Assembly: GCA_902594395.1 (NCBI GenBank) | Contig: CACJLZ010000003.1 | Span: 1 to 62,420, forward strand | Direction: 5' to 3' | Origin: an uncultured Pelagibacteraceae bacterium | GTDB lineage: Bacteria; Pseudomonadota; Alphaproteobacteria; Pelagibacterales; Pelagibacteraceae | Length of the DNA: 62,420 nt | In this document: positions 1 through 7,693 of the stretch, one piece after another | How the letters are laid out: the number at the start of each line of letters is the position of its first letter | Position numbering within the stretch: the stretch's first letter is position 1 | Program-made: the position numbers and the translations under genes | The notes under the pieces: model-generated | Seen by the model: only the letters and a program-made list of their open reading frames with translations | The model's database searches: none | Told to the model about the DNA's origin: nothing

Positions 1-108
1 GTTTTTGATGGATATAGGGTTTACAGAAATTACATGAATTATAGTATATTCAAATCATTAATATGCCTATTAATATTATCTAAAAATTATCTTTTAAAAA
101 ATCTTTAA
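1..108 (+). CDS. C-terminal end of an unidentified protein (partial)
   Basis: Frame 1 is open from the first base to a TAA at 106-108, giving the last 35 residues of a gene that starts outside the window. Its stop overlaps the ATG of the next gene (TAATG), the coupling style seen throughout this window, which supports it being real. The tail is rich in Leu, Ile, Lys, Asn and Tyr and shows no domain I can name. Its position suggests another polysaccharide-synthesis gene, but that is only context. Confidence 0.5.
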   Translation, partial: VFDGYRVYRNYMNYSIFKSLICLLILSKNYLLKNL

Positions 109-1088
109 TGGAAAAATTTATTATTATTTTTTTAGTATCAACTTTGATTAACGAGTTAGCAATTAATACTAAATTACTTCCAAGTTTTACCGGTGATTTA
201 CATCAAAAATTTTCATCTATAAAAAGTGTGCCTTTGACAGGAGGTATAATTTTATTAATTTTTTATACTTACTTTTTTTTTGATAATAATGAATTAATCT
301 ATCTCTGTTTTTTTTGTACTTTTATTTTAGGTATTCTCTCAGATTTAAAAAAAATCATATCAGCAAATAAAAGATTTCTATTTCAAATAATAATCTGTTT
401 TACTTTAGCTGTTGCTGGAGAATTAGAGATTACAACTACCCGGATAGATATATTAGATAAAATTATTTCAAATAAAATTATAAATATTTTTTTTGTAACA
501 TTCTGTATTTTAATAGTAATAAATGGATCAAATTTTATTGATGGTTTAAACACTTTATCTTTAGGTTACTATTTTTTGATAATTTGTTTACTTCATTTTC
601 TAAAATTTGATTTAGTTTTTGATAGCTTAACTTTAATCTATATTTTATTGACTATATTAATCTTAAATTTACTTAATAGATTGTATTTAGGTGATAATGG
701 ATCGTACCTAATAGGACTTTTATTTTCATATTTATTGATCCAACTCCATGTGTCAAATAACTTAATATCACCTTATTTTGTAATTTTACTTCTGTGGTAC
801 CCAGCGATGGAAATTCTTTTTTCAATAATACGTAAGAAATTGACAAATAAATCTCCAATGTTACCTGATAATGAACATTTACATCAATTGTTATTTAAAA
901 AACTAAATAAAAAAATTAATAGAAAATTATTATCAAATATTACTACTGCTCTAATTTTAAATTCTTATAATTTTGTCATTTTTGTAATTGGATCAAAATT
1001 TTATAATCATACAGGTTTATTGATAACTTTAATTACAATAAATATATTTATTTATTTTTTTTCATATATGATTTTAAAAAAAATTTAG
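108..1088 (+). CDS. MraY/WecA-like polyprenyl-phosphate sugar-1-phosphate transferase
   Basis: Integral membrane protein of 326 residues with about ten hydrophobic segments. It carries the landmarks of glycosyltransferase family 4: a GG pair near residues 45-46, an SD at 78-79 where the family usually has DD, an N-x5-DGLN block at 139-148, LGDNG at 194-198 and the C-terminal HLH at 257-259. Such enzymes move a sugar phosphate from UDP-sugar to undecaprenyl phosphate and so start O-antigen or capsule chains. The start overlaps the stop of the upstream partial gene, and the 3' end overlaps the convergent glycosyltransferase by 4 bases. The exact sugar cannot be told from sequence. Confidence 0.85.
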   Translation: MEKFIIIFLVSTLINELAINTKLLPSFTGDLHQKFSSIKSVPLTGGIILLIFYTYFFFDNNELIYLCFFCTFILGILSDLKKIISANKRFLFQIIICFTLAVAGELEITTTRIDILDKIISNKIINIFFVTFCILIVINGSNFIDGLNTLSLGYYFLIICLLHFLKFDLVFDSLTLIYILLTILILNLLNRLYLGDNGSYLIGLLFSYLLIQLHVSNNLISPYFVILLLWYPAMEILFSIIRKKLTNKSPMLPDNEHLHQLLFKKLNKKINRKLLSNITTALILNSYNFVIFVIGSKFYNHTGLLITLITINIFIYFFSYMILKKI

Positions 1089-2482
1089 TCTTTTAATCTC
1101 AACTTATAAAAAGAATAAACTACAATCCAAAACATTCTTGATGCATTAGCAATTACATTTGTCATTTTAGTCTTACCTTCTGTTCTCTCAAAATAAGTGA
1201 CTGGAACCTCCAGAATTTTAAGATTATTTTTATAAGCACTAATTAATAAGTCAAAATCACCCCATAGGTCTTTAGCACCCCAATTTGATATATCTTTTTT
1301 AATTTTGTACCAATCTTTCTTATAAAAAATTTTTGTTCCACATAAGGTGTCAGTAATTTTTTTCTTAAATAAGATGCTAAATAAAATGGCAAAAAAGCTA
1401 TTTCCTAAAAAATTAAATTTCTTCATTGCCCCCTCTTTTTGGGGATAAATCATTCTGGTACAGTTTATAAAATCTGCGTTAGAGTTATTAAGAATATTTA
1501 TTGCAAAATTTATATCTTCAAAACTTACCGTGAGGTCAGCATCATAGATGACTATTATTTCTCCTTTAGCAATTTCAATTCCTTTATATACATTTTGAGC
1601 TTTACATATGCCAGGTCCATTATAAAACTTAATTTCCTTATTTTTAAGTTCATTTTTTATCTTATCAATCTGCTCTTTGGTTTGATCAGATGAATTATCA
1701 TCTCCAAATAAAAATTCAAAGTTTTCATTTAAAACTGTTATCTGATTTTTAAAAAGGGGAATATTTTTTTCCTCATTTTTACAAGGAATTATAAATGAAA
1801 CTTTTTTATTTTGATCACTTGAGAATGTATTAATCTTTTTTAAAATAGTTATATTTAAGATGCAAAACGAATTTAAAATAGGCAATCTAAAAATTTTATT
1901 GAAAAAACTTGTGATAAACGGAATCTTAATTGGTAAAGCTATTATTTTTTCAGATCTTACAATTTCTAAATTACAACTAGAATACAAATTTGAGAGATAA
2001 GAAGATGGAAGAAAGTTATTTTGTTTCGGTGAAAAATTAAAAAAAAACTTTAGCATTTTGATTATAAACATCCAAAAAAAATTCTTTGATAGAATTATGA
2101 TTCTTGCATCGTCATTAATCGAATTTGAAAGTTTTAGCAAATTTAAAGCAGGATTATTTTGATGTTCTATATCAGCTATGATCAAGTGATCACAATTTTC
2201 AATATCTTTTTTTTCAAAGTCATCTTTATAAGTGATATTATCATCATGATTATTTTTGTAACTTTTATTTATTTCTTTAATATTAATTTTATCTGACTTG
2301 ATGTTGCTGGATATTATTGAATTTCCTGCACAAAACACAAAAACTTCTTTAGAATTATTAATACAATTATTTATAAATTTTGAAATTTCTAAAAATAAAA
2401 ATTCTTTTTTTTTTATAAATTTTAATCTTGAATCGCTGTGATTTTCATAAAATTGCTTGCTAGATTTAAGATAATATTCCAT
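1085..2482 (-). CDS. Two-domain protein: degenerate methyltransferase-like region plus family 2 glycosyltransferase
   Basis: 465 residues. A GT2 domain begins near residue 228 (VSFIIPCKNEEKN), with DDNSSD at 261-266 and the metal-binding DAD at 314-316. The first 190 or so residues look like a Rossmann methyltransferase: VFVFCAGN at 48-54 sits where the SAM-binding loop would be, and an aspartate-rich strand follows. The glycine motif is eroded, so activity is doubtful. The GT2 half resembles dolichyl-phosphate mannose synthase-type enzymes and has a hydrophobic C-terminus. Lying between a sugar-phosphate transferase and the orphan 5S gene, it is probably the last gene of the polysaccharide block. 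The fusion is seen directly; the substrate is unknown. Confidence 0.75.
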   Translation of the reverse strand: MEYYLKSSKQFYENHSDSRLKFIKKKEFLFLEISKFINNCINNSKEVFVFCAGNSIISSNIKSDKINIKEINKSYKNNHDDNITYKDDFEKKDIENCDHLIIADIEHQNNPALNLLKLSNSINDDARIIILSKNFFWMFIIKMLKFFFNFSPKQNNFLPSSYLSNLYSSCNLEIVRSEKIIALPIKIPFITSFFNKIFRLPILNSFCILNITILKKINTFSSDQNKKVSFIIPCKNEEKNIPLFKNQITVLNENFEFLFGDDNSSDQTKEQIDKIKNELKNKEIKFYNGPGICKAQNVYKGIEIAKGEIIVIYDADLTVSFEDINFAINILNNSNADFINCTRMIYPQKEGAMKKFNFLGNSFFAILFSILFKKKITDTLCGTKIFYKKDWYKIKKDISNWGAKDLWGDFDLLISAYKNNLKILEVPVTYFERTEGKTKMTNVIANASRMFWIVVYSFYKLRLKD

Positions 2483-2589
2483 TTTTCAAATCCAAATTAT
2501 TCATCAATTTTTAAAATTAAATTATTACTATTAATCAAAAAGTTCTCAATCTTATAAGTTTTTAGTACATTATTACTTAAAAATTAATA

Positions 2590-2617
2590 TTTACAAACAT
2601 TGATATTATTATATAAA
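2590..2617 (+). promoter_or_regulatory. Candidate sigma-70 promoter for the orphan 5S gene
   Basis: TTTACA at 2590-2595 and TATAAA at 2612-2617 are separated by 16 bases. The -10 box ends only 4 bases before the predicted 5S 5' end, so transcription would begin close to the mature RNA end. A promoter here makes sense because no 23S gene precedes this 5S within the window. In such A+T-rich DNA similar boxes also occur by chance. Confidence 0.4.
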
Positions 2618-2621
2618 AACC

Positions 2622-2737
2622 TGCTGGCAATTATTGCGAAAGTGTTATACCCGATCCCATCCCGAACTCGGAAGTCAAGCCTTTCAGCGCCGATGGTACT
2701 TTGTCTTAAGACATGGAAGAGTAGGTCGTTGCCAGCA
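2622..2737 (+). rRNA. rrf: 5S ribosomal RNA (orphan, no adjacent 23S)
   Basis: About 116 bases with typical bacterial 5S features: a terminal helix pairing GCTGGCAA (2623-2630) with TTGCCAGC (2729-2736), and the conserved internal block CCCGATCCCATCCCGAACTC. It is separated from any 23S gene by polysaccharide genes. In cultured SAR11 genomes a large hypervariable region lies between 23S and 5S, so this gene probably marks that region's right edge. The start codon of rpmJ lies only 13 bases beyond the 3' end, with no terminator between. Confidence 0.95.
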
Positions 2738-2750
2738 TTTACTTAAAATT

Positions 2751-2876
2751 ATGAAAATTAAAAGCTCATTGAAATCACTTAAAAAAAGAGATCTTAACTC
2801 TAAGCTGGTTAAAAGAAGAGGTCGTGTTTACATAATTAATAAGACAAACCCCAAATTCAAAGCCAGACAAAAATAA
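2751..2876 (+). CDS. rpmJ: 50S ribosomal protein L36 (bL36)
   Basis: A 41-residue basic protein, [10 protein letters not shown] at the start and [12 protein letters not shown] at the end, the pattern of alphaproteobacterial L36. It has no cysteine, so it is the zinc-free form. The ATG at 2751 was chosen because the same frame stays open back into the 5S gene, and that extra peptide is not L36. No Shine-Dalgarno sequence is visible in the 13 bases between the 5S 3' end and the ATG, so the message is either nearly leaderless after 5S processing or read from a longer transcript. Confidence 0.93.
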   Translation: MKIKSSLKSLKKRDLNSKLVKRRGRVYIINKTNPKFKARQK

Positions 2877-2883
2877 CTTTTTC

Positions 2884-2994
2884 ATGGATAACGAAGACCA
2901 TAAGAACACTTGGAATAATTTTACTAAGTTTGTTCTGTGGGGAACTGTCGCTGTTGTTGTAGTTTTAGTTTTAATGGCAATTTTCTTGTTATAG
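2884..2994 (+). CDS. aa3-type cytochrome c oxidase subunit IV-like microprotein
   Basis: A 36-residue protein: a charged N-terminus (MDNEDHKNTW) followed by one transmembrane helix of about 20 residues made of Val, Leu, Ala and Ile. This is the architecture of the small bacterial aa3 oxidase subunit IV family (COX4_pro_2), which in alphaproteobacteria is often found just upstream of pntA, as here. It starts 7 bases after rpmJ and ends 9 bases before pntAA. The family call rests on size, topology and synteny, because so short a protein has few diagnostic residues. The protein would sit in the inner membrane. Confidence 0.72.
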   Translation: MDNEDHKNTWNNFTKFVLWGTVAVVVVLVLMAIFLL

Positions 2995-3003
2995 ATTCCT
3001 GGA

Positions 3004-4095
3004 ATGAAAGTAGGATCTATTTTAGAAAATCAGACTTTAGAGAAGAGAATAGCTGTAACCCCAGAAATTGTTAAGAAATATCTATCTCTTGGTTTTGAAA
3101 TTTTTTTAAGTAAAGACTACGGATCACATTTAGGAATAAATGATAAGGAATATTTGGAAGCTGGGGCTAAAATTTCAAATGACGAAACAGAAATTTTGAC
3201 TAATTCAGATGTAATCATTCAATTAGGAATGCTGTCTGATGAAAAAAGTTCTTTAATTAAAGAAAATCAAAATTTAATTGGAGTTTTTAATCCCTACGAA
3301 AACAAAAACAAAATAGAAATTCTATCTAAAAAAAAAGTGAATGTTTTCTCATTGGAGATGCTTCCTAGAATTACTAGAGCACAATCTATGGATATATTAT
3401 CATCTCAAGCAAATCTTGCAGGATATAAAGCTGTCATAGAGGCATTTGCAAATTTTGAAAAAGCTGTACCAATGATGATGACTGCAGCAGGAACAATTCC
3501 AGCGGCAAAAGTTTTAGTTGTGGGAGCAGGTGTTGCGGGACTTCAAGCAATTGCAACTGCTAAAAGAATGGGTGCGATAGTTTTTGCTACCGACGTAAGA
3601 ATGGCTTCCAAAGAGCAGGTGGAGAGCTTAGGTGGAAAATTTTTAACAGTAGAGGGGTCTGAAAACCTTGAAACTGAGGGAGGATACGCAAAAGAAGCTT
3701 CTGAAGAATTTAAAAAAAAACAAGAGAACTTATTAGCAGAAACTTTAAAAAAAATTGATATTGTAGTTTGTACAGCTTTAATCCCTGGAAAAAAAGCACC
3801 ATTAATTATAAAAGAAAACATGTTAAATAATATGCAACCTGGCTCAGTAATATACGACTTAGCTGCTGTTCAAGGTGGAAATACAGCTTACACAGAAGCA
3901 GACAAAGTAATTGAAAAAAATGGAGTAAGAATAATGGGAGAGAGGAATATTTTAAATAAACTACCTGTCTCTGCTTCTAATTTATATGCGAAAAATATTT
4001 TTAATTTTGTTGATAATTTATTGGATAAAGAAAAGAAAAAAATAGATATAGATTTAGATGACGAGATAATCAAAAAGACGTTGATTGGATTATAA
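3004..4095 (+). CDS. pntAA: NAD(P) transhydrogenase subunit alpha, part 1
   Basis: 363 residues forming the NAD(H)-binding domain I of the proton-translocating transhydrogenase. An alanine dehydrogenase/PNT N-terminal region is followed by the RAQSMD element at 125-130 and the Rossmann loop GAGVAG at 174-179. As in other alphaproteobacteria the alpha subunit is split, with the membrane part encoded by the next gene. The enzyme uses inward proton flow to drive NADH + NADP+ to NAD+ + NADPH. The three pnt genes are nearly contiguous and surely co-transcribed. The link to proton-motive force from proteorhodopsin elsewhere in the window is an inference. Confidence 0.96.
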   Translation: MKVGSILENQTLEKRIAVTPEIVKKYLSLGFEIFLSKDYGSHLGINDKEYLEAGAKISNDETEILTNSDVIIQLGMLSDEKSSLIKENQNLIGVFNPYENKNKIEILSKKKVNVFSLEMLPRITRAQSMDILSSQANLAGYKAVIEAFANFEKAVPMMMTAAGTIPAAKVLVVGAGVAGLQAIATAKRMGAIVFATDVRMASKEQVESLGGKFLTVEGSENLETEGGYAKEASEEFKKKQENLLAETLKKIDIVVCTALIPGKKAPLIIKENMLNNMQPGSVIYDLAAVQGGNTAYTEADKVIEKNGVRIMGERNILNKLPVSASNLYAKNIFNFVDNLLDKEKKKIDIDLDDEIIKKTLIGL

Positions 4096-4096
4096 T

Positions 4097-4405
4097 ATGG
4101 AAATTGACCCTTTAATATTTAGACTTAGTATTTTTATTCTCTCAATATTTGTAGGATATTATGTTGTCTGGAGTGTAACACCGTCATTACACACTCCATT
4201 AATGTCAGTTACTAATGCTATTTCATCGGTAATTATTGTTGGAGCGATTATTGCAGGTTTGTCAGGAAATTCTGAAAGTATATTTAACACATCAAGTATT
4301 TTTGGGTTTATTGCGATAGCTTTGGCTGCAATAAATATATTTGGAGGATTTCTTGTAACTCAGAGAATGTTAGCAATGTATAAAAAAAAGAAAAAAGGTA
4401 AATAA
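4097..4405 (+). CDS. pntAB: NAD(P) transhydrogenase subunit alpha, part 2
   Basis: 102 residues with three hydrophobic helices and a Lys-rich C-terminus, matching the short membrane piece of split transhydrogenases. The ATG at 4097 was preferred over a TTG 12 bases upstream because that would extend into the pntAA stop region, and the family normally starts MEIDP or similar. The stop codon shares a base with the start of pntB (TAATG), indicating translational coupling. Confidence 0.92.
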   Translation: MEIDPLIFRLSIFILSIFVGYYVVWSVTPSLHTPLMSVTNAISSVIIVGAIIAGLSGNSESIFNTSSIFGFIAIALAAINIFGGFLVTQRMLAMYKKKKKGK

Positions 4406-5802
4406 TGATATCTGCAAACTTATCAGCAATTTTTTATTTAGTTTCTGGTGTATTATTTATACTTGCCTTGAGAGGTCTATCTTCGCCTGAAACTTCTAGA
4501 CAAGGAAACCTATTTGGAATTTTAGGTATGGTTATTGCAGTGACGGTGACTTTTTTGTCTGTAGGCAACTTTTCAAGTGGTTTCATTTTTGTTTTAGTTT
4601 TTATCTTGATAGGTGGATCTATTGGTGCGCTCATAGCTTACAAAATACCAATGACAGCAATGCCAGAATTAGTAGCAGGCTTCCATAGTTTGGTTGGACT
4701 TGCAGCTGTATTTGTTGCAATTTCTGCTTTTTTAAATCCTGAAGCATTTAACCTGGGACAGCCTGGAAATATTAAACTTGGAAGTTTAATTGAAATGTCT
4801 ATAGGAGCAGCAGTTGGTGCTATAACATTTTCAGGATCAATAATAGCCTTTTTAAAACTTCAAGGAATTATGTCTGGTTCACCAATCACGTTTAAAGGTC
4901 AACACCCCTTGAATGCTATAATTTTAGTTTCAATAGTAATTTTGATTTACTTATTATGTTCAACTCAATCATCTAATTTATTTTGGGTACTATTAGCTGT
5001 ATCTTTTTTAATAGGATTCCTTTTAATTATTCCAATAGGTGGAGCAGATATGCCAGTGGTAATATCAATGCTTAACTCTTACTCGGGTTGGGCAGCTGCT
5101 GGAATAGGGTTTACTCTGGAAAATACAGCTCTAATTATTACAGGTGCTCTTGTGGGTTCTTCTGGGGCAATTTTATCTTACATAATGTGTAAAGGTATGA
5201 ACCGTTCATTTTTTAATGTTATTCTTGGAGGTTTTGGAGCGACTGAAGATACTTCTGGTGCTACAAAAAAAGAACAAAGACCAGTAAAAAGTGGTAATGC
5301 AGATGATGCAGCTTTTTTGATGAAAAATGCTTCTTCTGTTATTATAGTGCCAGGGTATGGAATGGCTGTTGCTCAAGCCCAACATGCTCTTAGAGAAATG
5401 GTAGATACTTTAAAGAAAAATGACATTAAAGTTTCCTATGCAATTCATCCTGTTGCAGGAAGAATGCCTGGACACATGAATGTTTTATTAGCTGAGGCTA
5501 ATGTTCCATACGATGAAGTTTTTGAATTAGAGGAAATAAATAACGATTTTGCAAATGCGGATGTAGCTTTTGTAATTGGTGCTAATGATGTTACTAACCC
5601 TGTAGCAAAAACTGATCCTCAAAGTCCTATTTACGGGATGCCTGTCCTTGATGTTGAGAAGTGCAAATCAGTTTTATTTGTTAAAAGAAGTTTGTCACCT
5701 GGATATGCGGGTATAGATAATGATTTGTTTTATAAGGAAAACACTCTAATGTTATTTGCAGATGCAAAGAAAATGACAGAGGATATTACAAAAAACTTAT
5801 AG
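4405..5802 (+). CDS. pntB: NAD(P) transhydrogenase subunit beta
   Basis: 465 residues: eight or nine membrane helices in the first 270, then a soluble NADP(H)-binding domain III beginning near 290. That domain shows the family pattern GYGMAVAQAQHA and later GANDVTNPVA. It is the proton-channel and NADPH-forming half of the transhydrogenase. The start ATG overlaps the pntAB stop. The length is as expected, with no sign of decay. Confidence 0.97.
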   Translation: MISANLSAIFYLVSGVLFILALRGLSSPETSRQGNLFGILGMVIAVTVTFLSVGNFSSGFIFVLVFILIGGSIGALIAYKIPMTAMPELVAGFHSLVGLAAVFVAISAFLNPEAFNLGQPGNIKLGSLIEMSIGAAVGAITFSGSIIAFLKLQGIMSGSPITFKGQHPLNAIILVSIVILIYLLCSTQSSNLFWVLLAVSFLIGFLLIIPIGGADMPVVISMLNSYSGWAAAGIGFTLENTALIITGALVGSSGAILSYIMCKGMNRSFFNVILGGFGATEDTSGATKKEQRPVKSGNADDAAFLMKNASSVIIVPGYGMAVAQAQHALREMVDTLKKNDIKVSYAIHPVAGRMPGHMNVLLAEANVPYDEVFELEEINNDFANADVAFVIGANDVTNPVAKTDPQSPIYGMPVLDVEKCKSVLFVKRSLSPGYAGIDNDLFYKENTLMLFADAKKMTEDITKNL

Positions 5803-5808
5803 GTTAGA

Positions 5809-6507
5809 ATGAATACCAAAATTTTTTGTGATATTGCAGACTTAAAAATAATAAAAAAATTTAATAAAAAAAAGATTGTAAAAGGTTTTACAACAAACCC
5901 AAGCCTGATGAGAAAAGCAGGTGCTAAAAATTATAATTTATATTCAAAACAATTACTTAAAGTCTGTAATAAAAAACCAATTTCTCTTGAGGTTTTTGCT
6001 GACGATCATAAGTCAATGGTAAAACAAGGAAAAAAGATTAGTGAATGGGGAAAAAATGTTTATGTAAAAGTTCCAGTTGTAAATTCAAAAAATAAATTTA
6101 GTGGAAAAACAATTAAAGAATTAAATAGTCAAAACATTAAACTAAACATAACGGCAGTTTATACATCTAGTCAAACAAAAAAAATTTTGAAAGTTATAAA
6201 TAGAAAATCCAAAGTAATAATATCTATTTTTGCTGGAAGAGCTGGTGATACAGGTAAAGATCCTGTGCCTGAATTTAAAAAAAGTATTAAATTGGCAAAA
6301 AATTATAAGAATGTCGAAATATTATGGGCAAGTGTTAGAGAGCCATATAATTATATTCAAGCAAAACAACTAGGTTGTCATATCATTACTATTCCACCAG
6401 CAATTATTGAAAAAATTCTAAAGTTTGGAAAATCATTTAATCAGCTAACATTGGAAACGGTTAGAGCGTTTTTAATTGATAGTAATAAATCTAAATTTAA
6501 AATTTAA
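5809..6507 (+). CDS. Transaldolase / fructose-6-phosphate aldolase family protein
   Basis: 232 residues, the size of the small Fsa/TalC subfamily. FCDIADL at the start, TTNPSL at 28-33 and the Schiff-base lysine K87 in YVKVPV fit the family. Members either exchange dihydroxyacetone units between sugar phosphates (transaldolase) or split fructose 6-phosphate, and sequence alone does not separate these here. With transketolase encoded nearby it could complete the non-oxidative pentose phosphate pathway, so transaldolase is the more useful guess. It starts 6 bases after pntB and ends one base before the CCA end of the initiator tRNA on the other strand. Confidence 0.88.
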   Translation: MNTKIFCDIADLKIIKKFNKKKIVKGFTTNPSLMRKAGAKNYNLYSKQLLKVCNKKPISLEVFADDHKSMVKQGKKISEWGKNVYVKVPVVNSKNKFSGKTIKELNSQNIKLNITAVYTSSQTKKILKVINRKSKVIISIFAGRAGDTGKDPVPEFKKSIKLAKNYKNVEILWASVREPYNYIQAKQLGCHIITIPPAIIEKILKFGKSFNQLTLETVRAFLIDSNKSKFKI

Positions 6508-6508
6508 T

Positions 6509-6585
<77 letters not shown>

Positions 6586-6590
6586 ATAAT

Positions 6591-6785
6591 TTAAATTCTA
6601 TTTTTAAGCTTGTTTAATTTTTTTACTCTTTTGATATTCTCTTGAAGTATTCTTTTCTTTTTTTCAGATGGTTTTTCATAAGTATTTTTTAGCTTAATTA
6701 TTTTAAAAAAACCGTCTCTTTGGAGTTTTCTTTTTAAAACTCTTAAAGCTTGTTCAACATTATTATCTTTTACCTCGATCTTAAT
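6591..6785 (-). CDS. rpsU: 30S ribosomal protein S21, probable AUU start
   Basis: A basic protein of about 64 residues with the S21 core KDNNVEQALRVLKRKLQRDG and a Lys/Arg-rich helical tail (YEKPSEKKKR). Alphaproteobacterial S21 typically starts M-x-V-x-V-R-D-N-N-V. Aligning that puts position 1 on an ATT codon at 6785. A perfect GGAGG (6791-6795) stands 5 bases upstream of that ATT. The only near-canonical alternative, a TTG at 6797, overlaps the GGAGG itself, and no in-frame ATG exists. S21 binds the 30S platform near the 16S 3' end and aids initiation. The tRNA-fMet gene follows after 5 bases. Confidence 0.85.
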   Translation of the reverse strand: MKIEVKDNNVEQALRVLKRKLQRDGFFKIIKLKNTYEKPSEKKKRILQENIKRVKKLNKLKNRI

Positions 6786-6790
6786 AAATA

Positions 6791-6819
6791 CCTCCAAAAG
6801 AAGATGTAACTATCATCTT
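6791..6819 (-). promoter_or_regulatory. rpsU leader: hairpin followed by GGAGG ribosome binding site
   Basis: On the minus strand AAGATG and CATCTT (6801-6806 and 6814-6819) form a perfect 6-bp stem with a 7-base loop. The stem ends 5 bases before a strong GGAGG at 6791-6795. A hairpin this close to the ribosome site is placed to influence initiation on rpsU, but its function is inferred. There is no U-run right after it, so it is not a typical terminator of trcR. Confidence 0.5.
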
Positions 6820-6855
6820 TATAATTTTATGTCTATTAAATTTATCCATATTTTT

Positions 6856-7431
6856 TTAATTTTTATTAAGAACATTATTTTTTTCTTTCTCTTTTTTCTC
6901 TCTCTTTACTCTTCTTTCAGCTTTTGCAATCGCATCCAAAAGATTTTTTTGAGTGAATAAATTTAAGGCGATCGGATCTTTTGAGCTTAAATTATTATAA
7001 TTCCAATAGCTTTTATTTCTTATTGAGGTAACAGAATTTTTGGCAATTCCTACAAGTTTTGCTATTTGAGAATCCTTAAGAATATTGTGTTGCTTTATCA
7101 ACCACAGAGCAGAGTCCGGTTTATCTTGTCTTTTTGATAAAGGAACGTACTTTTTAATTTTTTTTTCTTGATTAGATATTTCAATATCTAAATTCTTAAT
7201 TTGAAGAGGTCTATTTTTGTCTTTTGATGAAAGTTCAATTTCTTCTCTTGATAATTGTCCAGTCATTATTGGGTTATAAGCTTTAATACCTTTTGCAACT
7301 TCACCATCTGCAATACCTTGAACTTCTACTTCGTGTAATTTGCAAAAGTCAGCAATTTGTTTAAACGTTAAAGTAGTGTTTTCAACGAGCCACACAGCTG
7401 TTGCCATCGGCATTAAAGGTGCGTTAGACAT
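6856..7431 (-). CDS. trcR: TrcR-family cell-cycle regulator (DUF1013)
   Basis: 191 residues. The N-terminus (MSNAPLMPMATAVWLVENT) and two helix-turn-helix-like stretches, TFKQIADFCKLHEVEV near 23-38 and KDSQIAKLVGIAKNSVTSIR near 118, match the alphaproteobacterial DUF1013 family, whose Caulobacter member is called TrcR. It is a DNA-binding protein thought to act in cell-cycle transcription. The ATG directly abuts the rpmE stop, so it is the last gene of the long minus-strand run. The C-terminus is a charged Lys/Glu tail. Confidence 0.88.
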   Translation of the reverse strand: MSNAPLMPMATAVWLVENTTLTFKQIADFCKLHEVEVQGIADGEVAKGIKAYNPIMTGQLSREEIELSSKDKNRPLQIKNLDIEISNQEKKIKKYVPLSKRQDKPDSALWLIKQHNILKDSQIAKLVGIAKNSVTSIRNKSYWNYNNLSSKDPIALNLFTQKNLLDAIAKAERRVKREKKEKEKNNVLNKN

Positions 7432-7659
7432 TTATTTTTTTTCTGATTTAAAATTTTGAAATTTTTTATTAAATTTACTTATTCTTCCTTTATCCATCAA
7501 CTTTTGTTTACCACCAGTCCAAGCAGAATGTGATTTTGGATCAATTTCTAGTTTTAGAATATCTCCTTCTGAGCCCCAAGTAGATTTAGTTTCAAAAAGA
7601 GTGCCATCGGTCATTTCAACTTTTATTTGATGATAGTTTGGGTGAATTTTTTTTTTCAT
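7432..7659 (-). CDS. rpmE: 50S ribosomal protein L31 (bL31)
   Basis: 75 residues beginning [19 protein letters not shown], with STWG and [10 protein letters not shown], the alphaproteobacterial L31 pattern. There is no cysteine, so this is the zinc-independent form, like the L36 in this window. It lies 34 bases after suhB and directly abuts trcR. Length and ends are normal. Confidence 0.95.
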   Translation of the reverse strand: MKKKIHPNYHQIKVEMTDGTLFETKSTWGSEGDILKLEIDPKSHSAWTGGKQKLMDKGRISKFNKKFQNFKSEKK

Positions 7660-7693
7660 AATAGTTTTATAACAAAAGATTTTTTTAAAACAA

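Noticed and set aside
2634..2750. An open frame through the 5S gene that would extend L36 to 80 residues.
   Set aside because: The segment is plainly 5S rRNA with its paired ends, and the extra peptide does not look like L36. The ATG at 2751 gives the normal L36 length.
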